Assembly (NCBI RefSeq): GCF_014737315.1
Contig: NZ_JPUF01000004.1
Location: forward strand, 20,109 to 84,108
Length of the DNA: 64,000 nucleotides
DNA from: Treponema zioleckii
GTDB taxonomy: Bacteria; Spirochaetota; Spirochaetia; Treponematales; Treponemataceae
Direction: 5' to 3'
A model generated the notes under the pieces. That model saw nothing but the letters and a program-made list of their open reading frames with translations, had not been told where the DNA came from and searched no databases. Shown piece after piece: positions 1 to 8,659 of the stretch. Position numbers and translations under genes: made by a program. Within the stretch, counting starts at the first letter, position 1, and each line of letters begins with the position of its first letter.

Positions 1-1
1 G

Positions 2-424
2 ATTTTTGTTCAGTTTTTAAAAGGGCGGCTTTCTGGCGAAATCGAGTCGCTTTCTAAACTCGGAGCCGTTATTTTTCGCGGAAAGTCGGGCGAAAAGTTT
101 TTTTCAAAAATGAACGATGATGAAAAATCTCAAACCAAAAAAATTTCCGTTCAGAACTTTGAGGATGCAATTTCGCTCGCGCAAAAAAATCAGAAGTCAC
201 TTTTAGTTTTTGACGAAGTTTGTGCCGCCGTAAATTATGGAGTTTTGCCCAAAACGTTGGTCGAGTCTTTTTTGAAAAACGCTCCAAAAGAGCTTGAAAT
301 CGTTCTTACCGGTCGGAATCCTCCTTTGTCATTTGTTGAGATTTCGGATTACGTGAGCGAGATAAAAAAAATAAAACATCCTTTTGACGAAGGAATTCCT
401 GCCAGAAGGGGAGTGGAGTATTAA
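2..424 (+). CDS. cobO: Cob(I)yrinic acid a,c-diamide adenosyltransferase, C-terminal part
   Basis: Partial gene: the reading frame is open from the left edge, so the start and the P-loop lie outside. The visible part has the family signatures: VQFLKG near the edge, a Walker-B-like VFDEVCAAVNYG segment, LTGRNPP, and the C-terminal IKHPFDEGIPARRGVEY ending. This matches the BtuR/CobA/CobO family, which transfers the adenosyl group of ATP to cobalt in corrinoids. The stop at 422-424 is one base from the start of the CbiC gene, so the two are cotranscribed; pairing with a corrin ring enzyme favours a role in de novo or remodelling cobalamin synthesis rather than salvage alone. Symbol could equally be btuR or cobA. 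Confidence 0.85.
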   Translation: MFVQFLKGRLSGEIESLSKLGAVIFRGKSGEKFFSKMNDDEKSQTKKISVQNFEDAISLAQKNQKSLLVFDEVCAAVNYGVLPKTLVESFLKNAPKELEIVLTGRNPPLSFVEISDYVSEIKKIKHPFDEGIPARRGVEY

Positions 425-425
425 T

Positions 426-1103
426 ATGGAATTTGAACTTTTTGAAAATCTTCCGACTTTCGGGACTATAAAAAAATTTCTTCCGCAAGAAATCGAAAAA
501 GAAAGTATGCGAATAATCAAGACTGAGCTTTTAAAAAATGGAATCTCTCTTTCGCCCGAAAACGAAAAAGTTATTCTCCGCTGCATTCACACCACCGCTG
601 ATTTTGATTACGCAAAAAATCTTTGTTTTTCAGAAAATGCAGTTCTGACGGTAAAAGAATTGCTCCGCACAGGGCGGCCCGTAATCGTCACCGACACGAA
701 TATGGCACTTTCGGGAATAAGCGAGCCATTCTGCAGAAAATTCGGAATCGAAAAATTCTGTTTTATGGCAGATTCTGATGTGGCAGAGCTTTCAAAAAAA
801 TCCGGGCTGACTCGTGCCGTGTGTTCGGTAGACAAAGCCGCAAAATTTTTTGATGAAAGACCGATAATTTTTGCCGTCGGAAACGCGCCTACCGCACTTG
901 TTAGAATCCGTCAGCTTTATGATGCGGGCATTTGCACACCTAGGTTTGTGGTCGGAGTTCCGGTCGGATTCGTGAACGTTGAGAGCGCGAAAAATTTGAT
1001 TTTGGAGTCAGATTTAAATTATATCGTTGCAAAAGGTCGAAAAGGCGGGAGCACTGTTGCCGCTGCGATAATCAACGCACTTTTATACGATTTGGAAAAC
1101 TAA
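426..1103 (+). CDS. cbiC: Precorrin-8X / cobalt-precorrin-8 methylmutase
   Basis: About 225 residues, normal for CobH/CbiC, which moves a methyl group from C-11 to C-12 to give (hydrogeno)cobyrinic acid. Visible signatures are the substrate histidine region CIHTTADFDYAK, the VIVTDTNMALSGI segment and the C-terminal GNAPTAL...VVGVPVGFVN...KGGSTVAAAIINALL block. The start at 426 is preferred to an in-frame ATG at 384 because it gives a one-base gap after the adenosyltransferase stop and has a GGGAGTGGAG purine tract upstream; the earlier start would overlap by 41 bases. Ends at a bidirectional terminator. Confidence 0.93.
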   Translation: MEFELFENLPTFGTIKKFLPQEIEKESMRIIKTELLKNGISLSPENEKVILRCIHTTADFDYAKNLCFSENAVLTVKELLRTGRPVIVTDTNMALSGISEPFCRKFGIEKFCFMADSDVAELSKKSGLTRAVCSVDKAAKFFDERPIIFAVGNAPTALVRIRQLYDAGICTPRFVVGVPVGFVNVESAKNLILESDLNYIVAKGRKGGSTVAAAIINALLYDLEN

Positions 1104-1133
1104 AAGTTTGAGCGTCTAGTTTATTGTTCAACT

Positions 1134-1196
1134 AAAAAAAGCCTGCCAACGTTTTAGGGTACTGAAAGTGCACGCTTAAACGTTGGCAGGCTTTTT
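1134..1196. terminator. Bidirectional rho-independent terminator
   Basis: A perfect 14-bp inverted repeat (1141-1154 with 1178-1191) has a T run after it (1191-1196) and a run of A before it (1134-1140), so it can stop transcription of cbiC on plus and of greA on minus, which converge here. Confidence 0.85.
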
Positions 1197-1217
1197 GTCA
1201 ATATCGTTTTTCTGTCA

Positions 1218-1290
1218 TGCTGAACTTGATTCAGCATCTAGCAGATTTCCGAAACCTGGCGACCGCAACAACGTAAGCGGTCGAATTCGG
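1218..1290. repeat. Small intergenic palindromes
   Basis: Two hairpins between the terminator and greA: 1218-1224 with 1230-1236 (7 bp, 5-base loop) and 1260-1266 with 1277-1283 (7 bp), the second nested in a CCGAA/TTCGG pair (1249-1253, 1286-1290). They have no T run and look like a dispersed intergenic repeat unit; only one copy is visible in this window. Confidence 0.4.
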
Positions 1291-1302
1291 AATGGCATTC
1301 AA

Positions 1303-4014
1303 TTAAACTTTTGAAAGTTTAATGCTCTTTACGTCGTAGTGGTACTGCTTTTCATTAATCTTGAATGAAAGTTCATCCCCAACTTTTTTGTCGAGAATTG
1401 CAGTTCCGAATGGCGACATATAAGAAAGAATGCCGTTTTCTGGGTCTGATTCCCAAGGTCCGAGAATTGTGTATTTTTCTTCTTTTCCAGAATCCTTGTT
1501 GAAGAGAACAACGTCTGTACCAAAAGAGATGAATGAAGCTGTTGCTGTTGTTGGATCGAATACAACGGCACGAGCCAAGTCTTCCTGCAAGCGTTTGAGG
1601 TCGTGGCCGAGTTTGTGCTGAGCCTCTTTTGCTGCGATGTACTCTGCGTTCTCCTTCAAGTCTCCCTTTGCACGAGCTTCTGCAAGTTCGATAGCATTTG
1701 CAGGAATATCCACTGTCTGGAGATGAACTTCGAGAGCTTTTTTCTCTTCGAGTTTCTTTGCAGTTACAATCATGCCCTTTGGCTGCACAGACTTTTCTTC
1801 CGTCGTATGGAATTTGTAGTCTGGGTATTTTGCAAGAATCTTGTTTCGGAGCATTGTCTTGTAGCTTCCGTCAAGTTCTGAAATATCGTCAACAAGAGTG
1901 TACATGTGAGTCATTGTCTCAATGTCGCAGTCGTCAACCATGTGCTTAGCATATTTGTTGCCGTCTTTTTCGAAGAGCATTTTGCAACAGTTACGAATGA
2001 TTTTCTTGTTTTCCGTTGATTCAACGTGGTTGTCAATCTCTTTGTAAGACTGAGAAATAATGTTTACGAGCGCGATAAGCTGCTTCTGGAACGGAATGCC
2101 AGCTTCTTTGAACCAGTCTTCGTCGCCGCATTTGTCAAAGAAGAATAAGATTGCGTCTCTGTAGCCACGGAAGTCATTGAAAGAGTCAACTGCAAGCTTC
2201 TGAACCTTGTCCATGTGGCCTGCGTTAATCAAAATAGTGAGCATGTCCTTTTCGAGAACAACCGGGAAAAGTTTGATGTATTGGTCAACCCAGTCTGGAA
2301 GCATGTCTTTAATGTTTTTAAGGAAGTCAGACTTCAAGTTTGTGTTCTTTGTGTCTTTCAAGTCATGGTACATTGCACGCGGTGACTCGATTTCACGATA
2401 CATCTGCTCAAAAGTGAAGTTTGTCGTAAATTTGTGAGAAGGGTACATTGCACCAATTCTCTGCACGACGAGATAAGATGCTACAATCTGCTCGTTTACA
2501 GAAGAAGCTGCCTTCAAGAATCCTGTAAAGTAGTTGTACATATCTACGAAAAGCTCGCTTTCTTTGTCAGTAGCATCATCGTTCACGAATTTCATAAGAA
2601 TGTCGATTCGAGAGAAGAACTGTTTCTGAGCTTTGAACTCGTTGCTCAATTTTTCTTCTGGAGAAATCTCATGATTTTTTACAGTGTATTCGTTGATGTT
2701 GTTTGGATTTACGCCGAACGAAGCATCGCTTTCAAGAATCTTTTTAGCCGAGCTGTTCCATGTAGTCCATTCTTTTGCATCGAGAATTGAAGGAACAAGT
2801 TCTGCCTTGATTCTTTTGATGTCACAACAGTTGTCAAAACTCTTGATGATGATTTTCAAAGTTTCGGCTTTGTTTTCTTTTACGAATTTTACGAGTTCGT
2901 CCTTAGATCTTGCAGTTGCCTTCTTTACCCAAATGTGGCTTCTTGACAACGGCTGGAGTGCGTTTACTGCCATCTTCAAGGAAATCTCGTGAATTCCGTT
3001 TTTCTTTCCGAAGTTGATTGTGAGTTTTTCGTTCTCTACCGAACGAATAATTCCGACACCCCATGTTTTGTGGTAAACGAAATTCTTTGCATCAAAAGCG
3101 ATATGTTTTTCAAAGTCATTGATTGCTTCAAAAACATTTCGGAAGTTTGATGTCAAGTCAGATGATTTGATGTAGTCGTTAACGTGACTGTGGTCTGCAT
3201 ACTTGTTCTTGTAGCAGTCTGCGATTTCTCGTCTTGCCCATGGATCTTTCGGGTCGATTTGGAGAATCAACTTAAGGATGTCAATCGCAACGTCCCAGTT
3301 TTTAATGTCCTTGTAATGAACGTAAAGTTCCTGCATCAAGATTGCACTCTTGTCTTCGCTGATTGTCTTTGCGATTTTTCGCTGTACCAAAAGGAAGAAG
3401 TCGATTTCGTCTGGAATAAGCCCTACGAGAAGTGACCAAACATCTTTCGTAGAATTGTAGTTCTTCTTTGAAACGTAGCGGAGAAGAGCCTTCTTGTAGT
3501 AGTCAATAGAAGTTTCTTTGTCTCCGAGCGAGTCGTAGTGCTCTGCGAGCGCACGTGCAATGTCCGCTTCCTCAAAGTCGATTTTTACGATTTGCTCGTA
3601 AATCTTCCAATATTCTTCATTGCCATCTGCCTTGTAAATATCTGCGAGAGTATGCAACGCGAATCTGTTTGAAGGATCATCGACAAGAATTGACTCACAA
3701 AGGTAGATTACGATTGGTTCTTTATGATTGTTTGCGAAAATATCAACAAGAGTCATCAATGATGAGTTGTCGAGAGTTCCCTGTTTTAGTCCAAGCATTC
3801 CGGAGATGTAAAGAGCGATGATGCTGTCTTTTGTGTGTGTAAGGTGTTCGTCACAGATTGCTTTGATTTCATTGATGCAATTTTCGTTTTTTGCTTTTTC
3901 AACGATTGTTGCAAGCTCAATTAAATTGTTTTTTGTGTAGTTGCTGATGGTAGCACGTGTCCATGTTTCCTCTTTCAGCATGTCCTGGACGGACTGTACA
4001 AGCTCTTCAGACAT
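1303..4014 (-). CDS. greA: GreA-type transcription elongation factor with long N-terminal helical region
   Basis: 903 residues, against about 158 in ordinary GreA. Only the last ~145 residues are GreA: the coiled-coil signature ARAKGDLKENAEYIAAKEAQ is followed by the C-terminal FKBP-like domain with GILSYMSPFGTAIL. GreA enters the RNA polymerase secondary channel and stimulates cleavage of backtracked RNA. The first ~750 residues are helical with TPR-like repeats (for example the region around residues 80-270). Very long GreA proteins of this kind are known from treponemes. The start at 4014 is chosen over the longer frame (to 4083) because CAGGAG stands 7-8 bases before it. Convergent with cbiC. 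Confidence 0.88.
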   Translation of the reverse strand: MSEELVQSVQDMLKEETWTRATISNYTKNNLIELATIVEKAKNENCINEIKAICDEHLTHTKDSIIALYISGMLGLKQGTLDNSSLMTLVDIFANNHKEPIVIYLCESILVDDPSNRFALHTLADIYKADGNEEYWKIYEQIVKIDFEEADIARALAEHYDSLGDKETSIDYYKKALLRYVSKKNYNSTKDVWSLLVGLIPDEIDFFLLVQRKIAKTISEDKSAILMQELYVHYKDIKNWDVAIDILKLILQIDPKDPWARREIADCYKNKYADHSHVNDYIKSSDLTSNFRNVFEAINDFEKHIAFDAKNFVYHKTWGVGIIRSVENEKLTINFGKKNGIHEISLKMAVNALQPLSRSHIWVKKATARSKDELVKFVKENKAETLKIIIKSFDNCCDIKRIKAELVPSILDAKEWTTWNSSAKKILESDASFGVNPNNINEYTVKNHEISPEEKLSNEFKAQKQFFSRIDILMKFVNDDATDKESELFVDMYNYFTGFLKAASSVNEQIVASYLVVQRIGAMYPSHKFTTNFTFEQMYREIESPRAMYHDLKDTKNTNLKSDFLKNIKDMLPDWVDQYIKLFPVVLEKDMLTILINAGHMDKVQKLAVDSFNDFRGYRDAILFFFDKCGDEDWFKEAGIPFQKQLIALVNIISQSYKEIDNHVESTENKKIIRNCCKMLFEKDGNKYAKHMVDDCDIETMTHMYTLVDDISELDGSYKTMLRNKILAKYPDYKFHTTEEKSVQPKGMIVTAKKLEEKKALEVHLQTVDIPANAIELAEARAKGDLKENAEYIAAKEAQHKLGHDLKRLQEDLARAVVFDPTTATASFISFGTDVVLFNKDSGKEEKYTILGPWESDPENGILSYMSPFGTAILDKKVGDELSFKINEKQYHYDVKSIKLSKV

Positions 4015-4132
4015 AAAAATCTCCTGTCTTACAAAATTCTTTTCTTTGTAAAATCTGTAAAAATTACAAAATCTATTTGTCAAGATTCCATGATATATGC
4101 CGATAACCTAGTTGTTATTGCACGGCATACCT

Positions 4133-5113
4133 TTAACGGATATACATGTCGTAAATATTCTCATCATGAACACGAATCTGCAACAAACATTCGTCTATGT
4201 TCTGTCTGTTCGTGGCTTCTGCTTCATAACCGATATTTACGCATGCCCGTGAGTAGTAATCTATTAACCAAAAATACATGTTGATGATTTTTGGCTTTAG
4301 AATATTCGGGTCGTTCTTCGGGTCTTTCAGTTCGTTCTCAAGTGCGTAAACGTCTTGTTTTAGGCGGTTCGCCTCTTGGGGTCTAAGCTCTCTCTTAATG
4401 TTGAAAATCCCATAAAGAACACCGTAAACCGGAATCCATTCCAGCAATGCGGCTCCTGAATATCCTTTCAGTTTTACCTGCTCAATTAGCCTGCGTATCA
4501 GTTCTGACTCTAGAAATGAGATTGCAATCTTCTGTGCGTCGATAAAAAAAGCTTCCCGAAAGAGAACCTTTGCTTTTTTTTCTTCTCCGCAGAGGGCAAA
4601 ACAGTCCGCCATTTCCGCAAGAACTGGTGCCGAAGATGGAGAATAGCTGTTTGCTTGCATCAAAAAAGACAATGCTTCTTCATATTGCCCGATTTTTTTG
4701 CAGCATAAGCCTTCTTTTCGGTAAATTTCAGCACGTGCCAGCATGTTTTTCATGTTTGACGCTTGCCGATCCAGTTGAGTCTGCATTTTACTGAATGCAT
4801 TGAGGGCGAGAGTGAACACCCCGTGCTGTACTGCAAATACTGCCCGTGGAATTATCTGCTTGCCGCGCTCAAGCGTTTCGCTAAATGCTTCCCATCTTGC
4901 GATAAGGTTTTCGCCTTGCTCCATAGCATCTTGCTGTGGAAGATTTTTTATGAACTCATCCCAAAAAGAACAGCACCAATAGGCAAAGTTAAGTTCCTGA
5001 TTTTCAAGGTCAAACTCAATGGCATCAGCGATAATCCGCTTTGCCTTGCTTGGATTTCCTTCTTCAAGAAACTTATAGGCCTTGTTAAGTTCTTCTTCTG
5101 ATTGAATACCCAT
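4133..5113 (-). CDS. TPR-repeat protein, unknown function
   Basis: 326 residues, no signal peptide. Residues ~10-40 and ~120-200 form TPR-like helix pairs (AYKFLEEGNPSKAKRII, YEEALSFLMQANSYSPSSAPVLAEMADCFALCGEEKKAK). A short hydrophobic stretch (ALLEWIPVYGVLYGIF) near residue 215 could associate with a membrane. No catalytic motif is recognised. Two good promoters lie upstream; from the nearer one the transcript would start only about 8 bases before the ATG, and no Shine-Dalgarno is seen, so leaderless translation is possible. Confidence 0.7.
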   Translation of the reverse strand: MGIQSEEELNKAYKFLEEGNPSKAKRIIADAIEFDLENQELNFAYWCCSFWDEFIKNLPQQDAMEQGENLIARWEAFSETLERGKQIIPRAVFAVQHGVFTLALNAFSKMQTQLDRQASNMKNMLARAEIYRKEGLCCKKIGQYEEALSFLMQANSYSPSSAPVLAEMADCFALCGEEKKAKVLFREAFFIDAQKIAISFLESELIRRLIEQVKLKGYSGAALLEWIPVYGVLYGIFNIKRELRPQEANRLKQDVYALENELKDPKNDPNILKPKIINMYFWLIDYYSRACVNIGYEAEATNRQNIDECLLQIRVHDENIYDMYIR

Positions 5114-5127
5114 AACGTGTAAAATTC

Positions 5128-5155
5128 ATTATACCGAAATGAATCTTTTAGTCAA
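5128..5155 (-). promoter_or_regulatory. Promoter P2 of the TPR gene
   Basis: On the minus strand TTGACT (5155-5150), 16-bp spacer, TATAAT (5133-5128). The predicted start near 5121 leaves a leader of about 8 bases before the ATG at 5113. Confidence 0.65.
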
Positions 5156-5192
5156 TAAAAGTTATCGAAATTCTAAAAAAAATGGGGTAAAG

Positions 5193-5221
5193 TTTATAAA
5201 ACCTTTTTTATATTATGTCAA
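5193..5221 (-). promoter_or_regulatory. Promoter P1 of the TPR gene
   Basis: On the minus strand TTGACA (5221-5216), 17-bp spacer, TATAAA (5198-5193): near-consensus vegetative promoter about 65 bases upstream of P2. Confidence 0.65.
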
Positions 5222-5280
5222 TATGATTTTTTGCCTTTTTTTTTGAAAAAAATATAAAAATTCGCTTAAAATTTGATTTT

Positions 5281-5562
5281 TCCGTCATGAACCGTTAGAA
5301 AAACTTGCAGGACACGGCAAAACTAACTCACCGCAACCTGAAGCGAGAGCGTTGCGCGAACGCTAAAACCGATTTCAAGTCGTTGCAAACTGCACTGTGA
5401 AGCGTGAGTTTTCAAGGGAAAACTCACGGGGCACGGCAACTTCCTTAAGTTTGCTCTGTCGTTAGTGAGATATTTTTAGTGAAGCACCAGTTTTTCTAAA
5501 GAAAAACTGGTGGGGCGCGACGAAGTTAAACTAAAATTCTCCAAGTTCACTCTGCCGCGCCC
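5281..5562. repeat. Tandem structured intergenic repeats
   Basis: A 499-base gap between divergent genes with no coding signal. It holds related hairpin units: unit A (5403-5413 with 5418-5428, 11 bp, tetraloop AAGG) and unit B (5485-5496 with 5501-5512, 12 bp, tetraloop TAAA). Both follow GTGAAGC and are followed by GGGGC(A/G)CG. The stems differ in sequence but stay fully paired. A third, shorter stem (AGCGTT/AACGCT near 5348-5364) follows GAAGCGAG. Downstream of B, 5513-5519 can pair with 5556-5562 (GGGCGCG/CGCGCCC). Confidence 0.6.
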
Positions 5563-5565
5563 ATG

Positions 5566-5594
5566 TTTACAACTTATCATTCCTTTGTTAAAAT
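5566..5594 (+). promoter_or_regulatory. Promoter of rpe operon
   Basis: TTTACA (5566-5571), 17-bp spacer, TAAAAT (5589-5594); predicted start near 5601, about 12 bases before the ATG at 5613. It supports the later of two in-frame starts for rpe. Confidence 0.6.
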
Positions 5595-5612
5595 CCGATG
5601 TATTATAAGTAT

Positions 5613-6254
5613 ATGAGAAAAGTATTGTTATCGCCATCACTGCTTTCGGCAGATTTTTCAAATTTGGCATCTGCATTAAAATTAATAGAAAATAACGGCG
5701 GAGATGCCGTTCATATTGATGTTATGGACGGTCAGTTCGTTCCTCAGATTTCGTATGGCCAGCCGGTCATAAAATCGTTGCGGCCTCTTTCAAAATTGCC
5801 TTTCGACGTTCATCTCATGGTCGAAAAACCTGAGCTTATGGTTGATTCGTTTGCCGAGGCCGGAAGTGATTGGATTACATTCCATCATGAGTCTACTGTT
5901 CATACGGACAGGCTTATAAACCACATTCATTCGCTGGGAAAAAAGGCTGGAATCTCTATTGTTCCTTCAACGCCTGTCGAATCGCTTTCTGAAATCCTTC
6001 ATCTTGTTGATTTGGTGCTTGTTATGAGCGTAAATCCTGGATTCGGCGGTCAGAAATTTATTCCATATACTCTCGAAAAAATCAAAAAACTTTCAAACAT
6101 AAAATCCCAAAAAAATCTTGATTTCTTGATTTCGGTTGACGGCGGCGTTAATTCTTCGAACGCGCAGTCCGTTATTGATGCCGGTGCGGACATACTGGTT
6201 TCTGGTTCCGCATTCTTTTCTGGGGCATTCAAAATGGAGGATTTTAAGGCATGA
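5613..6254 (+). CDS. rpe: Ribulose-phosphate 3-epimerase
   Basis: About 213 residues, normal for the family. TIM-barrel enzyme interconverting ribulose 5-phosphate and xylulose 5-phosphate in the pentose phosphate pathway. Signatures: LLSPSLLSADF at the N-terminus, VHIDVMDGQFVPQISYG (metal-binding His and catalytic Asp), PFDVHLMVEKPE, VNPGFGGQKFI and VDGGVN. An in-frame ATG at 5598 lies at or before the predicted transcript start, so 5613 is preferred. The stop overlaps the next ATG (ATGA, 6251-6254), indicating coupling with the TPR gene downstream. Confidence 0.93.
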   Translation: MRKVLLSPSLLSADFSNLASALKLIENNGGDAVHIDVMDGQFVPQISYGQPVIKSLRPLSKLPFDVHLMVEKPELMVDSFAEAGSDWITFHHESTVHTDRLINHIHSLGKKAGISIVPSTPVESLSEILHLVDLVLVMSVNPGFGGQKFIPYTLEKIKKLSNIKSQKNLDFLISVDGGVNSSNAQSVIDAGADILVSGSAFFSGAFKMEDFKA

Positions 6255-7255
6255 GGAAAACGACGAGATTTTTATCCGCAATATTTATCCTCGTAACCTC
6301 TTTTTTTGCACCTTTGGCGTTCATTCCGCAGGGATATTGCGAGTCGGTTTCTGATTCTGTAAATTCTGCTCTTGCACAAGGATACGGAGCTTTTAGCCAG
6401 GAAGACTGGATTTCTGCCGTATTCTTTCTCCGAAAAGCCGTGTCTTCCCCGCAGGGCGCGAGCGAGGAGGCCATGTATATGCTCATAAAAAGCGAACTTT
6501 ATGCGGGAGAATACAAGCAGGCCCAAGCCGACTGCGAGTATTTTATGGAACGATATCCGGAAAGCTTGTATTCAAACGTGGTTTTGTATCAGAACGGTCA
6601 TCTCCTGCATCTGATTGGAAAGAATGAAAATGCGATTTTGTGTTTGAGCGACTTTTGTCACAAAAATCCTGAACATCAGCTTTACGCTTCGGCTTTATAT
6701 TGGATGGCCGAGTCTTTTTATGAAGAATATAATTTTGATTCTGCACGGCCACTTTACGAACGTGTCGTGCGCGAATTTCCTGATGACGGAAAAGCTCCTG
6801 ACGCGGTTTATAAAATTTATATGATTGACCAGCGGGAGCGCGAGGAAAAACTTCTTTATCTTTTAAAAGTGACTGGCGAAGAAAATCTTGCTGCCCGCGA
6901 AGAATATGAGAGAAAACTTAGAATCTATCAGGCCGAGGGAAATCGGGAGCTGAAAGAAAAACTCCTAAAAGAAAGCCAGAAAGCCGAGAGCCGACTGACG
7001 GAGCTTGAAAACGAATTCAAAAACAAAACTCAGGAAATGCACGAAGAAAGTTCGGATTCAGGAATTCCGGCTTCGATTCCAGATTCAATCGAGGGCGAAG
7101 GACTTTCTTCCGACGAATCGGCTGATTCTGTGGGCAAGAATAAGTCAAAACGAACCGATAAAAATAGAGAGATTGACTTGGAGCTTGAAATGTTAAAGAA
7201 AAAGGCTCTGCAACTTCAATATCTTCTTGATAACCAGACTGAGGACGGAGAATAA
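6251..7255 (+). CDS. Exported TPR protein with C-terminal coiled coil
   Basis: 334 residues. An N-terminal signal peptide (hydrophobic residues ~7-28, cut near ...GYCES) is followed by TPR-like repeats at ~35-200 (YMLIKSELYAGEYKQAQADCEYFMERYP; ASALYWMAESFYEEYNFDSARPLYERVVREFP), which resemble the YbgF/BamD type of periplasmic repeat. Residues ~215-330 are highly charged and predicted coiled coil with a serine/aspartate-rich stretch. Likely a periplasmic scaffold or envelope assembly factor. Overlaps rpe by 4 bases and is followed by the next gene with no gap. Confidence 0.7.
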   Translation: MRKTTRFLSAIFILVTSFFAPLAFIPQGYCESVSDSVNSALAQGYGAFSQEDWISAVFFLRKAVSSPQGASEEAMYMLIKSELYAGEYKQAQADCEYFMERYPESLYSNVVLYQNGHLLHLIGKNENAILCLSDFCHKNPEHQLYASALYWMAESFYEEYNFDSARPLYERVVREFPDDGKAPDAVYKIYMIDQREREEKLLYLLKVTGEENLAAREEYERKLRIYQAEGNRELKEKLLKESQKAESRLTELENEFKNKTQEMHEESSDSGIPASIPDSIEGEGLSSDESADSVGKNKSKRTDKNREIDLELEMLKKKALQLQYLLDNQTEDGE

Positions 7256-8659
7256 ATGATGATGAATTTAAAAAATGGTGGCAAATCCGAAAAAAAATGC
7301 CTTAATTCAAATTCGCTCAAGGTAAAAGCGTTGTTCGCGCTTTCGATTTTGCTTTTTGCCTGTCCGCTTGTTTTTTCTCAGGAGAATGGCTCGGACGCTG
7401 ATTCTCAGGAATCTGTAAGTGCTTCTGCCGAAAATATTTCGGAAAATGAAACTGAAGAGAAAAATGATAAAAAACGAAAATTTGACCCAGTTTTACAGCA
7501 GTCGTATTGGGAATGTGAAAAATATGACTTTAAGAAAGGTCTCGTTCATGTTTATCTTGACAGAACTTCTGGAACTTTCGGGCTCTCTGCAATCGCTGAT
7601 GATGAAAGCGAGACTCCCGTTCTTTCTGCTGTAGACCGTTTTTCAAAATCATTTACGGTTCTTGCTTTGAACGGAAAAACTTACAACCTTGCTGATTCCG
7701 GCAGTGTAAATCGCTCAGTCCGAAGATTTGCTGACGAAAACTGCGGGCAGATTTCTTACATCATCAAAAATAAAATTCAGGTGGTCGTGGATTTTTCTTT
7801 GGAAGCTAGCCGCGCTGATTCAGAAGTTGATTCTCTCGTAATGACTTTCAGAGTTTTCAATTTGAGCGGACGAAACGAAAAAATCTCGCTTTACAGTCTT
7901 TTTGACACTGTTTTGGGCGAGGGATTTTCTTCTGTAATGTCAACGGCCACTGGCTATAAAATTTCTTCTGAAAAACAGTATTTTGCAAACGAACTTCGAA
8001 CAGAAAAATACCTTGTTTCACGAAACGACCGCACTTCGCTTCAGTTAGTCTTCTATGATGAAGATGTTCTCTTGCCTGCAATTGTGAGCGTTGCGGGATA
8101 CGACTTGCTCGCAAAAAATCCGTGGAAATATTCTTGCGTGGAAAACCGAGGTTTCCATAGCGTTAACCGTCATGCCGATTCGGCAGTTCTCGTAAATTGG
8201 GGAAATTTTACGCTTTTGAACGGAAAAGACTATTCTTTCAAGACTCGGCTGACAGTCGGTGTTGACGGAAGAAATCCTTCTGGAATTAGGAATTCAGATT
8301 ATGTGCAGGCTGAGGAGCCGATTGCCGTAGAGTCAGAGCCTTTTGAAAAAGAAAGTGAAGAAAATGAAAAAAAAGTTTCTTCTCCTGTTGTACAAAATCA
8401 AGAAAATGTTGATACTCAGAAAAGCAAAGTTCAGAATGCCGAAGAAAAAAACGAGGCCGTTGAGACTGAGCCTAAAAAAGAAGTTGATTTTATAGTTCCG
8501 TCTATAAAAGATTATCAACTTGATCCTGATTATATTCAGGGGCTTATCGACAGAATCAATGTTCTGCAGTCCGATCCTGATAATGTTGATACAAGCGAGA
8601 TAAAAAGACTTAACGCTGAACTCGATGCAATTCTAGAGAAAATAAGGCAACAGAAATGA
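7256..8659 (+). CDS. Exported protein of unknown function
   Basis: 467 residues with a signal peptide (hydrophobic residues ~28-40 ending LVFSQE), then an acidic linker, a folded region at ~75-345 of beta-rich character, and a low-complexity acidic/lysine tail with a final helical segment. No family recognised. Three ATGs in a row at the start make the exact start uncertain by two codons. The stop overlaps the next gene by four bases, so it belongs to the rpe-TPR operon; the position among TPR/envelope genes suggests an outer-envelope or cell-shape role, which is inference. Confidence 0.65.
   Translation: MMMNLKNGGKSEKKCLNSNSLKVKALFALSILLFACPLVFSQENGSDADSQESVSASAENISENETEEKNDKKRKFDPVLQQSYWECEKYDFKKGLVHVYLDRTSGTFGLSAIADDESETPVLSAVDRFSKSFTVLALNGKTYNLADSGSVNRSVRRFADENCGQISYIIKNKIQVVVDFSLEASRADSEVDSLVMTFRVFNLSGRNEKISLYSLFDTVLGEGFSSVMSTATGYKISSEKQYFANELRTEKYLVSRNDRTSLQLVFYDEDVLLPAIVSVAGYDLLAKNPWKYSCVENRGFHSVNRHADSAVLVNWGNFTLLNGKDYSFKTRLTVGVDGRNPSGIRNSDYVQAEEPIAVESEPFEKESEENEKKVSSPVVQNQENVDTQKSKVQNAEEKNEAVETEPKKEVDFIVPSIKDYQLDPDYIQGLIDRINVLQSDPDNVDTSEIKRLNAELDAILEKIRQQK

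Noticed and set aside
4015..4083. Longer greA start
   Set aside because: The Shine-Dalgarno lies inside this extension, 7-8 bases before the ATG at 4014.
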